A DNA stretch of 54,599 nucleotides from Frateuria sp. Soil773 (GTDB lineage: Bacteria; Pseudomonadota; Gammaproteobacteria; Xanthomonadales; Rhodanobacteraceae), in contig NZ_LMSL01000041.1 of assembly GCF_001428405.1 (NCBI RefSeq), positions 261,659 to 316,257 of the forward strand, written 5' to 3'. Made by a program: the position numbers and the translations under genes. Below, piece by piece: positions 42,866-52,434 of this stretch. The notes under the pieces are model-generated. The model was given only the letters and a program-made list of their open reading frames with translations, ran no database searches and was not told where the DNA came from. Numbering within the stretch: position 1 is the stretch's first letter; every line of letters begins with the position of its first letter.

Positions 42866-44587
42866 ATGTCGTCGCAACTGCAACCATCGCTCGCCGGCTT
42901 GTCCGGCATGGCACGCCGGCTGGTTTCCGAAGGCGTATTGCCTGAAGCGGACGTGCGCAAGGCGGTCGCCGACTCGGCCCAGCAGAAGACCACGTTGGCA
43001 GCCTGGCTGCTGGACCACAACCTGGTCGATAGCGTCAGGCTCACCCAGGTCGCGTCGGCCGAATTCGGCATGCCGATGATGGACGTGAGCGCCCTCCAGC
43101 CCGCGTCCATGCCGCTGAACCTGATCAGCGAGGCATTGATCAACAAGCATCATGCCCTGCCCCTGTTCAAGCGCGGCAAGCGATTGTTCGTCGGCATTGC
43201 CGATCCCATGCAGTCGCATGCGCTGGACGAAATCAAGTTCCATTCCAACTGCATGGTGGAGCCGATCCTGGTGGATCGCCAGCAGTTGCTGCGGACGATC
43301 GAGCACGCGCTCAGCACCATGAATGCGGCCATGCCGGACATGGGCGAAAGCGAACTGGACGAGCTTTCGCTGGAGTCGGGCGAGGACGAGGCCGAGAGCA
43401 CCGGCATCGACGCCACCGGCGGCGACGACGCACCGGTGGTGAAGTTCGTCAACAAGATCCTGGTCGACGCGATCCGTCGCGGTGCCTCGGACATCCATTT
43501 CGAGCCGTTCGAGACCAATTACCGCGTGCGCCTGCGCATGGATGGCATGCTGCGCGCGGTGGCCAGCCCGCCGATGAAGCTGGCCAACCGCATCTCCTCG
43601 CGTCTGAAGGTGATGTCGGGCCTGGACATCGCCGAACGGCGCGTGCCGCAGGACGGCCGCATCAAGCTCAACCTGTCCAAGAGCCGCGCGGTGGACTTCC
43701 GCGTCAGCACGCTGCCCACGCTGTTCGGCGAGAAGATCGTGCTGCGTATCCTGGACGGCTCCTCCGCCAAGCTCGGCATCGAGAAGCTCGGCTACGAGGA
43801 CGACCAGAAAAAGCTCTACCTGGATGCCATCGCCAAGCCCTACGGCATGGTCCTGGTCACCGGCCCCACCGGTTCGGGCAAGACGGTGTCGCTGTATACC
43901 GCGCTGAACATCCTCAACACCACCGAGCGCAACATCTCCACGGTGGAAGACCCGGTGGAAATACGCGTCGAGGGCATCAACCAGGTGCAGCAGAACGTGA
44001 AGCGCGGCATGACCTTCGCCGCCGCGCTGCGCTCGTTCCTGCGCCAGGATCCGGACGTGATCATGGTCGGCGAGATCCGCGACCTGGAAACCGCCGAGAT
44101 CGCGATCAAGGCCGCGCAGACGGGTCACATGGTGCTGTCCACCCTGCACACCAACGACGCGCCGCAGACCATCGCACGCCTGATGAACATGGGCATCGCG
44201 CCGTACAACATCACCTCCTCGGTCACCCTGATCATCGCCCAGCGCCTTGCGCGGCGCCTGCACGACTGCAAGAAGCAACAGACGCTTCCTCCGCACGCCC
44301 TGCTTGCCGCGGGCTTCACCCAGGAAGAGATCGACGCCGGCCTGACCCTCTACGAGGCGAACGGCTGCGACAACTGCAACGAGGGCTACAAGGGGCGCGT
44401 GGGCATCTACCAGGTCATGCCCATGCTGGAAGACATCCAGAAGATCGTGCTGCAGGGTGGCAATGCTCTGCAGATCGCCGAGGCAGCGCGCAAGGCCGGC
44501 GTGAACGACCTGCGCGCCTCGGCCCTGCTGAAAGTGAAGAACGGGGTGACCAGCCTGGCCGAGATCGACCGCGTCACCAAGGACTGA
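42866..44587 (+). CDS. pilB: Type IV pilus extension ATPase PilB
   Basis: A hexameric cytoplasmic ATPase powering pilus extension. The 573-residue protein has an N-terminal MshEN/T2SSE_N domain (about 1-150) and a secretion ATPase domain. Walker A is GPTGSGKT (333-340), with the Asp box (STVEDPVEIRVEGINQVQQN), Walker B (DPDVIMVGEIRD) and His box (STLHTNDAPQT). The zinc cysteines lie in CDNCNEGYKGR and nearby. ATG 42866 gives the family N-terminus. pilC and pilD follow; pilA lies about 19.5 kb upstream, beyond the glycan island. Confidence 0.97.
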   Translation: MSSQLQPSLAGLSGMARRLVSEGVLPEADVRKAVADSAQQKTTLAAWLLDHNLVDSVRLTQVASAEFGMPMMDVSALQPASMPLNLISEALINKHHALPLFKRGKRLFVGIADPMQSHALDEIKFHSNCMVEPILVDRQQLLRTIEHALSTMNAAMPDMGESELDELSLESGEDEAESTGIDATGGDDAPVVKFVNKILVDAIRRGASDIHFEPFETNYRVRLRMDGMLRAVASPPMKLANRISSRLKVMSGLDIAERRVPQDGRIKLNLSKSRAVDFRVSTLPTLFGEKIVLRILDGSSAKLGIEKLGYEDDQKKLYLDAIAKPYGMVLVTGPTGSGKTVSLYTALNILNTTERNISTVEDPVEIRVEGINQVQQNVKRGMTFAAALRSFLRQDPDVIMVGEIRDLETAEIAIKAAQTGHMVLSTLHTNDAPQTIARLMNMGIAPYNITSSVTLIIAQRLARRLHDCKKQQTLPPHALLAAGFTQEEIDAGLTLYEANGCDNCNEGYKGRVGIYQVMPMLEDIQKIVLQGGNALQIAEAARKAGVNDLRASALLKVKNGVTSLAEIDRVTKD

Positions 44588-44639
44588 GTCACCGGAAGGC
44601 GGGCCGGGAATGCCTGTAAAAATATAAAAATAGCTGTTT

Positions 44640-44686
44640 GGGGGCTCCACGATCCGGACTTGCGTCCGGTTCCACGGATTGCCCCC
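44640..44686 (+). other. Nested hairpin in the pilB-pilC spacer
   Basis: GGGGGC (44640-44645) pairs with GCCCCC (44681-44686), and inside it CCGGAC (44654-44659) pairs with GTCCGG (44664-44669) over a TTGC loop. It follows an AT-rich stretch (44617-44631) and precedes the pilC ribosome site by about 60 bases. It could tune pilC expression or stabilise mRNA. It has no T-tract. Confidence 0.5.
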
Positions 44687-44763
44687 GGGGAATGACATAA
44701 GCTGCAAGCTGTCGCGCCACCGCCATGGCGGTGGCTGATCGAATCACCAGGGGGAACATGCGC

Positions 44764-46032
44764 ATGGCCACGGCTACCGCAACCGCAAAGAACGCGCGCG
44801 CCATCGGCGCCCAACGTGCCCAGGTCAGCCAGATGACCACGTACGACTGGGTGGCGCTGGACAAGCGCGGCAAGCGCATGAAGGGCGAGATGCCGGCGAA
44901 GAACGCCTCGCTGGTCAAGGCGGAGCTGCGCCGCCAGGGCATGAATCCACAGACTGTGCGCGAGCGCGGCAAGCCGCTGTTCGGCGCCACCGGCAGTACC
45001 GTCCAACCACGCGACGTCGCCGTCTTCAGCCGCCAGATCGCCACCATGATGGCCTCGGGCGTGCCGATGGTGCAGGCCTTCGAAATCATTGCCGACGGCC
45101 AGAAAAACGTCCGCTTCAAGAACATGCTGGTCGACGTCAAGCAGACGATCGAAGGCGGCTCGACACTCCACGAGGCGCTGGGCAAGTATCCGGTGCAGTT
45201 CGACGAGCTCTACTGCAATCTGGTGCACGCCGGCGAATCGGCCGGCGTGCTGGATACCGTGCTCGATACGGTAGCCACCTACAAGGAGCGGATGGAGGGC
45301 CTGAAGAAGAAGATCAAGAAGGCCCTGTTCTATCCGGTGATGGTGCTGGTGGTCGCGCTGCTGGTCAGCATGATCCTGCTGATCTTCGTGGTGCCCGTAT
45401 TCCAGAAGACGTTCAAGGATGCCGGTGCCGAACTGCCGGTGCCCACCCAGATCGTGGTGAGTGCATCCGAATTCATGCAAAGCTACTGGTGGGTCGTGGT
45501 CGGCATCATCATCGGCAGTGTCGTTGCCTTGGTGATGGCCAAGCGACGCTCACTGAAGTTCGCCCACTTCCTCGACCGGATGATGCTGAAGCTGCCCGTC
45601 ATCGGCAACATCCTTCGCCAGTCCGCCATCGCACGCTTTGCCCGCACGCTCGGCGTCACCTTTCGTGCCGGTGTACCGCTGGTGGAAGCCCTGGACGCCG
45701 TCGCCGGCGCCACCGGCAGTATCGTCTACGGCGATGCGATCAAGCAGATGCGCGACGATATCGCCGTCGGTCACCAGTTGCAGTTGGCCATGCGTCAGAC
45801 CGGCCTGTTCCCGAACATGGTGGTGCAGATGACCGCGATCGGCGAGGAATCCGGCGCATTGGACAACATGCTGTTCAAGGTAGCCGAGTTCTATGAGGAA
45901 GAGGTCAACAACGCGGTCGATACCTTGTCGACCCTGCTCGAACCCATGATCATGGTGATCCTGGGCGTGCTGGTCGGCGGCATGGTGATTTCGCTGTACC
46001 TGCCGATCTTCAAGCTCGGCGCCACCATTTAA
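44764..46032 (+). CDS. pilC: Type IV pilus inner-membrane platform protein PilC
   Basis: A 422-residue polytopic protein with two GspF/T2SSF domains (about 85-210 and 290-410) and three or four transmembrane segments (LFYPVMVLVVALLVSMILLIFVVPVF, SYWWVVVGIIIGSVVALVM, PMIMVILGVLVGGMVISLYLP). It couples PilB action to pilin insertion. The start is ATG 44764, 9 bases after AGGGGG. ATG 44758 (MRMATATA) is too close to that site but in frame. Confidence 0.96.
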   Translation: MATATATAKNARAIGAQRAQVSQMTTYDWVALDKRGKRMKGEMPAKNASLVKAELRRQGMNPQTVRERGKPLFGATGSTVQPRDVAVFSRQIATMMASGVPMVQAFEIIADGQKNVRFKNMLVDVKQTIEGGSTLHEALGKYPVQFDELYCNLVHAGESAGVLDTVLDTVATYKERMEGLKKKIKKALFYPVMVLVVALLVSMILLIFVVPVFQKTFKDAGAELPVPTQIVVSASEFMQSYWWVVVGIIIGSVVALVMAKRRSLKFAHFLDRMMLKLPVIGNILRQSAIARFARTLGVTFRAGVPLVEALDAVAGATGSIVYGDAIKQMRDDIAVGHQLQLAMRQTGLFPNMVVQMTAIGEESGALDNMLFKVAEFYEEEVNNAVDTLSTLLEPMIMVILGVLVGGMVISLYLPIFKLGATI

Positions 46033-46048
46033 GGCACGACCTTTCGAG

Positions 46049-46097
46049 CGCGCCGCACTGTTGCCGTGATACGGCGATAATGCGGCGCGTTTTCTTT
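46049..46097 (+). terminator. Intrinsic terminator after pilC
   Basis: A 9-bp stem (46049-46057 with 46081-46089) contains a second small stem (GCCGT/ACGGC) and is followed by TTTTCTTT. It begins 17 bases after the pilC stop and ends 14 bases before the pilD ATG, so pilD depends on readthrough or its own promoter. Confidence 0.75.
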
Positions 46098-46111
46098 GCA
46101 TAGGAACCGGC

Positions 46112-46969
46112 ATGTCCGCCTTGCCACCGTCGCTCTGGATCGCCTTCGCCGCCGCCCTCGGCCTCCTGGTCGGCAGCTTCCTCAACGTGGTGATCCTGCG
46201 CCTGCCCGAGCGGATGGCGGCACAGTGGCGGCGCGAGGCGCGCGAGGTGCTGGAGCTTGAGGACGATGCCGCGCCGATGCCGCCGGGGATCGTGCGCGAG
46301 CCCTCGCATTGCCCGCACTGCAAGCACCGGCTGTCCCCGCTGGACAACATCCCCCTGTTCGGCTGGCTGCTTTTGCGCGGGCGCTGCCGTTATTGCAAGG
46401 CGGCGATCTCGATCCAGTATCCGCTGGTGGAACTGCTCAGCGGCGTGCTGAGCGCGGTCATCGTGTGGAAATTCGGGCCGACCTGGCCGGCCCTGGCGGG
46501 GCTGGCGTTCACCTGGCTGCTGATCGCCCTGGCCGGCATCGACTTCCGCACGCAACTGCTGCCTGACCAACTGACCTATCCGCTGCTGTGGCTGGGCCTG
46601 CTGCTGTCGCTGCTGCCGATGTTCGTGCCGCCGGCGCCGGCGATCCTGGCTGCGGCGATCGGCTACCTGAGCCTGTGGAGCGTGTACTGGCTGTTCAAGC
46701 TGCTTACCGGCAAGGAAGGCATGGGGCATGGCGATTTCAAGCTGCTGGCCGCGCTGGGAGCGTGGATGGGGGCGTCGGCCCTGCTGCCGGTGATCCTGCT
46801 GTCTTCGCTGATCGGCGCCCTGGTCGGCGGCGCCCTTGTCGCACTGCGCAGGCACGGGCGCGAGGTGCCGATGCCGTTCGGTCCGTTCATCGCCGCCGCC
46901 GGCTGGGTCTGGTTCGTCGCCGGCGATTCGCTGATGCACGCCTATATGCGGCTGGCCGGGCTGCAATGA
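46112..46969 (+). CDS. pilD: Prepilin peptidase/N-methyltransferase
   Basis: PilD cleaves the prepilin leader and methylates the new N-terminal Phe. The 285 residues include the N-terminal membrane segment (GSFLNVVILRLPERM) and the cytoplasmic zinc loop with two C-x2-C pairs (HCPHCKH, GRCRYCKA). The aspartyl protease motifs are GIDFRTQLLPDQLT and GMGHGDFKLLAALG. About eight transmembrane helices. The stop overlaps the coaE ATG (ATGA). Confidence 0.96.
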   Translation: MSALPPSLWIAFAAALGLLVGSFLNVVILRLPERMAAQWRREAREVLELEDDAAPMPPGIVREPSHCPHCKHRLSPLDNIPLFGWLLLRGRCRYCKAAISIQYPLVELLSGVLSAVIVWKFGPTWPALAGLAFTWLLIALAGIDFRTQLLPDQLTYPLLWLGLLLSLLPMFVPPAPAILAAAIGYLSLWSVYWLFKLLTGKEGMGHGDFKLLAALGAWMGASALLPVILLSSLIGALVGGALVALRRHGREVPMPFGPFIAAAGWVWFVAGDSLMHAYMRLAGLQ

Positions 46970-47583
46970 GCGAACGCCACGGCTACGTCGTCGCGCTGAC
47001 CGGCGGCATCGCCGCCGGCAAGAGTGCGGTGAGCCGGCGTTTCGAGGCACTGGGCATCCATGTGTACGACGCCGACGTCGCGGCCCGCGAGGTGGTCGAA
47101 CCGGGCACCGCCGGGCTGGCCGCCGTCGTGGCCGCCTTCGGCCAGGTGCTGGACGCCGAGGGCCGGCTCGACCGCCCGGCCATGCGCCGTCGCATCTTCG
47201 CCGAGCCATCGGCGCGCCAGGCGCTGGAGGCCATCGTCCATCCTCTCGTGCGCGAACGGCTGCACGAGCAGGCACTGGCCGATCGCGGCCCCTACTGCCT
47301 GCTGGCGGTCCCGCTGCTGGCGGAGAACATCGCCCACTACCGCTGGGTGGACCGCGTGCTGCTGGTCGATGTGCCCGAAGCGGTGCAGATGCGCCGCCTG
47401 CTCGCCCGCGACGGCATCGATGCCGCGCTGGCCGAGCGCATGCTGGCGAACCAGGCCAGCCGCGCGCAACGCCAGGCGATCGCCGACGACGTCATCGACA
47501 ACGGCGGCGAAGAGGCGGCGCTGGACGAGCAGGTCGCCGCCCTGCACCGGAAATACCTGGAACTGGCCGCAAGCCGCGACTAG
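46966..47583 (+). CDS. coaE: Dephospho-CoA kinase
   Basis: Last step of coenzyme A synthesis, phosphorylating the ribose 3'-hydroxyl of dephospho-CoA. The 205-residue P-loop kinase has GGIAAGKS (about 13-20), the substrate site DADVAAREVVEPG, VPLLAENI and a lid RLLARDGID. The pilD-coaE coupling is common in gammaproteobacteria. Faces the convergent MutT-ThiE gene with 114 bases between. Confidence 0.95.
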   Translation: MSERHGYVVALTGGIAAGKSAVSRRFEALGIHVYDADVAAREVVEPGTAGLAAVVAAFGQVLDAEGRLDRPAMRRRIFAEPSARQALEAIVHPLVRERLHEQALADRGPYCLLAVPLLAENIAHYRWVDRVLLVDVPEAVQMRRLLARDGIDAALAERMLANQASRAQRQAIADDVIDNGGEEAALDEQVAALHRKYLELAASRD

Positions 47584-47697
47584 GCGCACCAGCGGGGCCG
47601 CCCTAAAGTACGGCTTCCCACGCGATGGGCTCTGTCCAAGGACTAGGGTGCCGCGCCCAAGACCGCTCCTGCAAAAACCCGGCATTTCGCTGCGCCG

Positions 47698-48648
47698 CTA
47701 CGGCTCGCCCCAGAAACCGCGGATGCCGGCGACGCCCTGCCCGCCGGCTTCGCATGCCCGCGAAACGTCCGCCGCCGCCACGCCGCCCAGCGCATAGACC
47801 GGCAATGCCGCCGCTTCGGCCAGCGCCTGGAATGCGCGCCAGTCCAGCGGAACGGCATCCGGATGGCTGGCCGTGGCGAGCACCGGCGACAGCGCCGCAA
47901 AATCGGCGCCGAGCCTTACGGCATGCGCCAATTCGGCGGCATCGTGGCAACTGGCGCCGACCAGCTGCCGCCACGGCAGCGGCCGTTCGGCCAGCAGGGA
48001 CAACTGGCTGCGCTTGAGCTGGACGCCTGTCCCCAGTTGCCGGGCGCCTTCGACGTCGGCATTGAGCAGCAGCGGCACGCCGAGGCGCCGCGACTCCGGC
48101 AGCAGCGCCGCCGCCAGGTCGCGCACGGCCTGGCGCGACCACGTCGGCAGCCGCAATTGCAGCAGCATGCCGCCCTGGGCGATCCGCCGCCGCAGCCGCG
48201 CCAGCGCCTCGGGAAACTCGGCCTCGCGCCAATCCGCTGGCGTGACCGCGTAATGCCGGGGCAGGCGCAGCGCCTGCAGGATCGGCCGGTCGGCCGGGGC
48301 GAGCAGCGCCGGGTCGACCTGCTCCGGCCGGGCCCATTGCAGGGCCTGGCCTTCCAGCGACCTGGCCTCGCCGCGCCAGTGCGCGATCTTCCAGGCATCG
48401 AGCAGCAGCCCGCGCTCGCCGTAGCGCCACGGCACCCGGATCAGCGGCGTACCGGGCCCGGCATCGATACCCAGCTCTTCGTGCAGTTCGCGCGCCAGCG
48501 CCGCCTGCGGCGATTCGCCCGGTTCGGTCTTTCCGCCCGGGAACTCCCACAGGCCGGCCAGGTGCTTGCCGGGCGGGCGCTGCGCCAGCAGCACGCGCCC
48601 GGCGCCATCGCACAGCACCCCGGCCATCACGTGCATCGGCACGTCCAT
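47698..48648 (-). CDS. MutT-type Nudix hydrolase fused to a ThiE-like domain
   Basis: A 316-residue two-domain protein. Residues 1-130 form a MutT Nudix domain (full Nudix box around residues 39-61, GGKTEPGES then RELHEELGI), expected to hydrolyse 8-oxo-dGTP. Residues about 135-316 resemble thiamine-phosphate synthase (RLGVPLLLNAD, GVQLKRSQL, GADFAALSPVLAT, VYALGGVAAADV). The ThiE part lacks the usual DDxxxA-like pyrophosphate motif, so synthase activity is doubtful. The same fusion is known in other gammaproteobacteria. It is separated from folA by 15 bases on the same strand. Confidence 0.9.
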   Translation of the reverse strand: MDVPMHVMAGVLCDGAGRVLLAQRPPGKHLAGLWEFPGGKTEPGESPQAALARELHEELGIDAGPGTPLIRVPWRYGERGLLLDAWKIAHWRGEARSLEGQALQWARPEQVDPALLAPADRPILQALRLPRHYAVTPADWREAEFPEALARLRRRIAQGGMLLQLRLPTWSRQAVRDLAAALLPESRRLGVPLLLNADVEGARQLGTGVQLKRSQLSLLAERPLPWRQLVGASCHDAAELAHAVRLGADFAALSPVLATASHPDAVPLDWRAFQALAEAAALPVYALGGVAAADVSRACEAGGQGVAGIRGFWGEP

Positions 48649-48663
48649 GCCGGCGCCCGGCGC

Positions 48664-49152
48664 TCAGCTATTGCGGATGTATTCGACCATGTCGAAATCG
48701 TAGCTGTGCTCGGCGTCGTGCTTGTGGTGCGTGCGGGACACCTCGGTCCACTCGTCGAAATGCACGCCGGGGAAGAACGTATCGGCGCCGTCCACCGCCG
48801 CATTGACCCAGGTGAGGTACAGGCGCCGTGCGGAGGGCAGCGCCTCGCGGTAGACCTGGCCGCCCCCGATCACCATCAGGCCGGTGCCGCCGGCGCGGGC
48901 CTGCGCCTCGGCGAGCGAGCGCACGGTGACCTGGCCGGGGAACGGTGCCTCGTGCTTGTGCGACAGCACCAGGTTGTGCCGGTCGGGCAGGGCGCGCCCC
49001 ACCGAGACCGCCGTGTTGTAGCCCATCAGCACGTACTTGCCGAGGGTGAGCTGCTTGAACCAGCGCAGGTCGTCCGGCAGGTGCCAGGGCAACTGTCCCT
49101 TGCGCCCGATGGCGAAGTTCTCGTCGAGGGCGGCGATCAGCGAAATGGCCAT
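48664..49152 (-). CDS. folA: Dihydrofolate reductase
   Basis: Reduces dihydrofolate to tetrahydrofolate with NADPH, recycling the folate used by ThyA. The 162 residues have SLIAALDENFAIGRKGQLPWHLPDDLRWFK with the active-site Asp, MVIGGGQVYREAL and YLTWVNA. The usual GRKTFESIG segment reads GYNTAVSVG, a divergent but recognisable form. ATG 49150-49152 has GGAG upstream. Follows thyA on the same strand, 164 bases apart. Confidence 0.95.
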   Translation of the reverse strand: MAISLIAALDENFAIGRKGQLPWHLPDDLRWFKQLTLGKYVLMGYNTAVSVGRALPDRHNLVLSHKHEAPFPGQVTVRSLAEAQARAGGTGLMVIGGGQVYREALPSARRLYLTWVNAAVDGADTFFPGVHFDEWTEVSRTHHKHDAEHSYDFDMVEYIRNS

Positions 49153-49316
49153 GGGGACTCCAGGATGACGATGGTGAAATGACTGGCAACCGCGGCGGCC
49201 CGGGCTTTCGGGCTGAGCGTCAGCCGGTGATTCTAGCGAGGATTCCTGCCGCGGTGACGATCCGGTCGGGCTTGCCGAATCGAAACTTCTCGCGCCGCAG
49301 CGGCCGTGTCGCCGGC

Positions 49317-50111
49317 CTAGACGGCCACCGGCGCCTTGATCGCCGGATGCGGCGCGTAGCCCTCGATGACGACGTCCTCGTAGCGGAAATCCTCCAGCGC
49401 CGCGACGTCCGGGTTCAGCACCAGCCGCGGCAGGGGCCGCGGCTCGCGCGCGAGCTGCAGCCGCGCCTGCTCCAGGTGGTTGCTGTACAGGTGCGCGTCT
49501 CCCAGGGTATGCACGAAATCGCCCACGCCCAGCCCGCACACCTGCGCCACCATGTGGGTCAGCAGGGCGTAGCTGGCGATGTTGAACGGCACGCCGAGGA
49601 AGATGTCGCCGGAGCGCTGGTACAACTGGCAGCTCAGCTTGCCGTCCGCCACGTAGAACTGGAACAGCGAATGGCAAGGCATCAGCGCCATTTTCGGCAG
49701 TTCGCCGACGTTCCACGCGCTGACGATCAGCCGGCGCGAGTCGGGATTGCGCCGGATCTCGTCCACCACCCAGCGGATCTGGTCCACCGTGCCGCCATCA
49801 ACCGTGGGCCAGGCCCGCCACTGCTGGCCGTAGACCGGGCCGAGGTCGCCGTGCGCGTCGGCCCACTCGTCCCAGATGCTGACGCCGTGCTCCTTCAGGT
49901 ACGCGATGTTGGTGTCGCCGCGCAGGAACCAGATCAGCTCGTGCACGATGGATTTCAGGTGCAGCTTCTTGGTGGTGACCAGCGGGAAACCCTCGCCGAG
50001 GTCGAAGCGCATCTGCCAGCCGAACACGCTGCGGGTGCCTGTGCCGGTGCGGTCGGTCTTTTCGGTGCCGCGTTCGAGCACGTGGCGGAGCAGGTCGAGA
50101 TAGGCGCGCAT
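49317..50111 (-). CDS. thyA: Thymidylate synthase
   Basis: Converts dUMP to dTMP using methylene-tetrahydrofolate. At 264 residues it has the exact E. coli length, with the catalytic cysteine C146 ([11 protein letters not shown]). [24 protein letters not shown] and [24 protein letters not shown] bind substrate and cofactor. Upstream of folA in the usual thyA-folA arrangement. Confidence 0.97.
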   Translation of the reverse strand: MRAYLDLLRHVLERGTEKTDRTGTGTRSVFGWQMRFDLGEGFPLVTTKKLHLKSIVHELIWFLRGDTNIAYLKEHGVSIWDEWADAHGDLGPVYGQQWRAWPTVDGGTVDQIRWVVDEIRRNPDSRRLIVSAWNVGELPKMALMPCHSLFQFYVADGKLSCQLYQRSGDIFLGVPFNIASYALLTHMVAQVCGLGVGDFVHTLGDAHLYSNHLEQARLQLAREPRPLPRLVLNPDVAALEDFRYEDVVIEGYAPHPAIKAPVAV

Positions 50112-50366
50112 GGCGGGAAGCATAGCCTCAACGCTCCCGCCGGTGCGATTTCCGCTGGCCGTACGGGGCCCGGCCAGCCTGCGCAGACGGCCTGCAGCCG
50201 TCACCGCAGCCTGCCGGGGGGAAGACCGGATTCCCGCCTGCCGGGAAGGCCCGAAGCAGTGCCCGGGAAGCGGCGGCCCGGGCACGCCTTGCATGACGAC
50301 GGTCACTCGCCCGGCCGCCGATCCCGCCCTAGACTCGGGGCCTTCTCCCCCGACGAGACGGACACC

Positions 50367-51383
50367 ATGGCGCAGTGGTACTTCAGTTACGGCAAGAACA
50401 CCGACCGCATCGGCCCGCTCGACGACGAGGCCGCGCGCGAGCAGGCGCGCAGCCGGCCCGACGGCTATTGCTGGAAGGAAGGCTACGCCGAGTGGAAGCC
50501 GATCCGCAGCGTCGCCGAGCTGGGTGCCGGCGCGCCCGCGATGGCGCCGCCGCCGGTGCCGGCCATGCTGCGCGGCACCGGCGCCGACGAGATCGACTAC
50601 CGCATCGTCGGCTCCGACATGCAGTTCGTCGAGGTCGAGCTGGACCCCGGCGAAAGCGCGATCGCCGAGGCCGGCGCGCTGATGTACAAGGAAGCCGCCG
50701 TGCAGATGGACACCGTGTTCGGCGACGGCTCCACCTCCAGCCAGGGCGGCGGCCTGATGGACAAGCTGCTTTCGGCCGGCAAGCGCGTGATCACCGGCGA
50801 AAGCCTGTTCACCACCGTGTTCACCCACACCGGCCAGGGCAAGGCCAAGGTGGCCTTCGCCGCGCCCTACCCCGGCACCGTGATGGCGATGAAGCTGTCC
50901 GAGCACGGCGGCCGGCTGATCTGCCAGAAGGATTCGTTCCTGGCCGGCGCACGCGGCGTATCGCTGGGCATCTTCTTCCAGCGCAAGATCCTCACCGGCC
51001 TGTTCGGCGGCGAGGGCTTCATCATGCAGAAGCTCGAAGGTGACGGCTGGGTGTTCGTGCACGCCGGCGGCACCGTGGTGCAGCGCGAACTGAAGGCCGG
51101 CGAGCGGCTGGACGTCGATACCGGCTGCGTGGTGGCCTTCCACGACACGGTGAGCATGGACGTCAAGCCGGTGGGCGGCATCAAGAGCATGCTGTTCGGC
51201 GGCGAAGGCATGTTCCTCGCCACGCTCACCGGCCCGGGCACGGTCTGGCTGCAGTCGCTGCCGTTCTCGCGCATGGCCGGCCGCATGCTGGCGGCGGCGC
51301 CGCAGGGCGGCGGCCAGCGCCGCGGCGAGGGCTCGATCCTCGGCGGCCTGGGCGACCTGATCGGCGGCGACCGCAACTTCTGA
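50367..51383 (+). CDS. GYF_2-AIM24 (TIGR00266) family protein
   Basis: A 338-residue soluble protein. Residues 1-55 are a GYF_2 domain ([34 protein letters not shown]). A Pro/Ala linker follows, then an AIM24/TIGR00266 beta-sandwich (about 75-310, [52 protein letters not shown]). A Gly-rich tail ends in GGDRNF. AIM24-like proteins are of unknown function in bacteria; the yeast homologue is mitochondrial. It is a single gene between divergent thyA and convergent lgt. Confidence 0.85.
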   Translation: MAQWYFSYGKNTDRIGPLDDEAAREQARSRPDGYCWKEGYAEWKPIRSVAELGAGAPAMAPPPVPAMLRGTGADEIDYRIVGSDMQFVEVELDPGESAIAEAGALMYKEAAVQMDTVFGDGSTSSQGGGLMDKLLSAGKRVITGESLFTTVFTHTGQGKAKVAFAAPYPGTVMAMKLSEHGGRLICQKDSFLAGARGVSLGIFFQRKILTGLFGGEGFIMQKLEGDGWVFVHAGGTVVQRELKAGERLDVDTGCVVAFHDTVSMDVKPVGGIKSMLFGGEGMFLATLTGPGTVWLQSLPFSRMAGRMLAAAPQGGGQRRGEGSILGGLGDLIGGDRNF

Positions 51384-51391
51384 TGCCTGGC

Positions 51392-51420
51392 CGCGGGAGC
51401 GCACCGCGTGCGCTCCCGCG
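51392..51420. terminator. GC hairpin between convergent AIM24-like gene and lgt
   Basis: A 12-bp perfect stem (51392-51403 with 51409-51420) with a 5-base loop fills the 40-base space between the two stops. It has no T-tract on either strand. Probably limits convergent transcription. Confidence 0.5.
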
Positions 51421-51423
51421 AGG

Positions 51424-52239
51424 TCAGGCGGCCACCGGCGGCAAGGTAGGCGACCGGCGCGACATGCCGATCAGCAGCAGCCCGACCGCGATCAGCGGCA
51501 GCGACTGCATCTGCCCCATCGTCACCCACTGCGTGCCGAACAGGTAGCCCAGTTGCGCGTCGGGTACCCGCACGAACTCCACCGCGAAGCGGAAGCAGCC
51601 GTACATCAGCGCGAACAGGCCCGAGACCAGGTAGCGCGGCCGCGGCTTGAGCGAAACCAACCACAGCACCGCGAACATCACCACGCCCTCCAGCAGCATC
51701 TCGTAGAGCTGCGAGGGGTGGCGCGGCAGCCGGTCCGGCGCGTTCGGAAAGATCATCGCCCACGGCACGTCGCTGGGCTTGCCCCACAGCTCGCCGTTGA
51801 TGAAGTTGCCGAGCCGGCCCAGGCCCAGCCCGATCGGCACCAGCGGCGCCACGAAATCGACCGTGTCGAAGAAGTGCAGCCGGTGCCGGCGCGACCACCA
51901 CAACCCCGCCGCCAGCACGCCGAGCAGGCCGCCGTGGAAGCTCATGCCGCCGTCCCACACCTTGAACAACGCCAGCGGATCGGTCCAGATCCAGCGCACG
52001 TCGGCGTAGAACAGCATGTACCACACGCGCCCGCCGACGATCACGCCCATCATGCAGTAGAACAGCAGGTCGCCCAGCGCATCGCGGCTCACCGGCAGGC
52101 GCCCGCGGCGGCGGCGGTACTCGGCCAGCGTGCCCGCCGCGAGGAAGCCGAGCAGGTACATCAGCCCGTACCAGTGCACCTGGAGCGGGCCGAGGCCGAA
52201 GGCGACCGGATCGAAATGGACGACGTAGGGCTGGGACAT
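51424..52239 (-). CDS. lgt: Phosphatidylglycerol-prolipoprotein diacylglyceryl transferase
   Basis: First enzyme of lipoprotein maturation, adding diacylglycerol to the lipobox cysteine in the inner membrane. The 271-residue product has about seven transmembrane helices, the conserved FHGGLLG and the signature [13 protein letters not shown], and [13 protein letters not shown] 52237-52239 gives the family N-terminus ([14 protein letters not shown]). Upstream in-frame codons are not conserved. It is notable beside the missing lnt at the corC locus. Confidence 0.95.
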   Translation of the reverse strand: MSQPYVVHFDPVAFGLGPLQVHWYGLMYLLGFLAAGTLAEYRRRRGRLPVSRDALGDLLFYCMMGVIVGGRVWYMLFYADVRWIWTDPLALFKVWDGGMSFHGGLLGVLAAGLWWSRRHRLHFFDTVDFVAPLVPIGLGLGRLGNFINGELWGKPSDVPWAMIFPNAPDRLPRHPSQLYEMLLEGVVMFAVLWLVSLKPRPRYLVSGLFALMYGCFRFAVEFVRVPDAQLGYLFGTQWVTMGQMQSLPLIAVGLLLIGMSRRSPTLPPVAA

Positions 52240-52321
52240 GGGAGCGGGGCTGGCGGCAAAGCCCAAGTGTAGCCGGCCGGGCAAGGTTGCGCCGTCCTTC
52301 CGCAGCAAGCCCGCGGCTGGC

Positions 52322-52327
52322 TAGAAT
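52322..52327 (+). promoter_or_regulatory. Candidate -10 element of the second S9 peptidase gene
   Basis: TAGAAT (5 of 6 to consensus) lies about 108 bases before the ATG at 52435. No convincing -35 is seen 17 bases upstream, so this is tentative. Confidence 0.3.
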
Positions 52328-52434
52328 CCGCACGGGGATGCCGACCGCCGCGGGAACGCGCGCGGCCGGCGGGCCGGGCCGCGAAGCTCCGAGCGGCCGG
52401 CGCATCGACAGGGAGCGTGCCAGGGGGAACTGGG

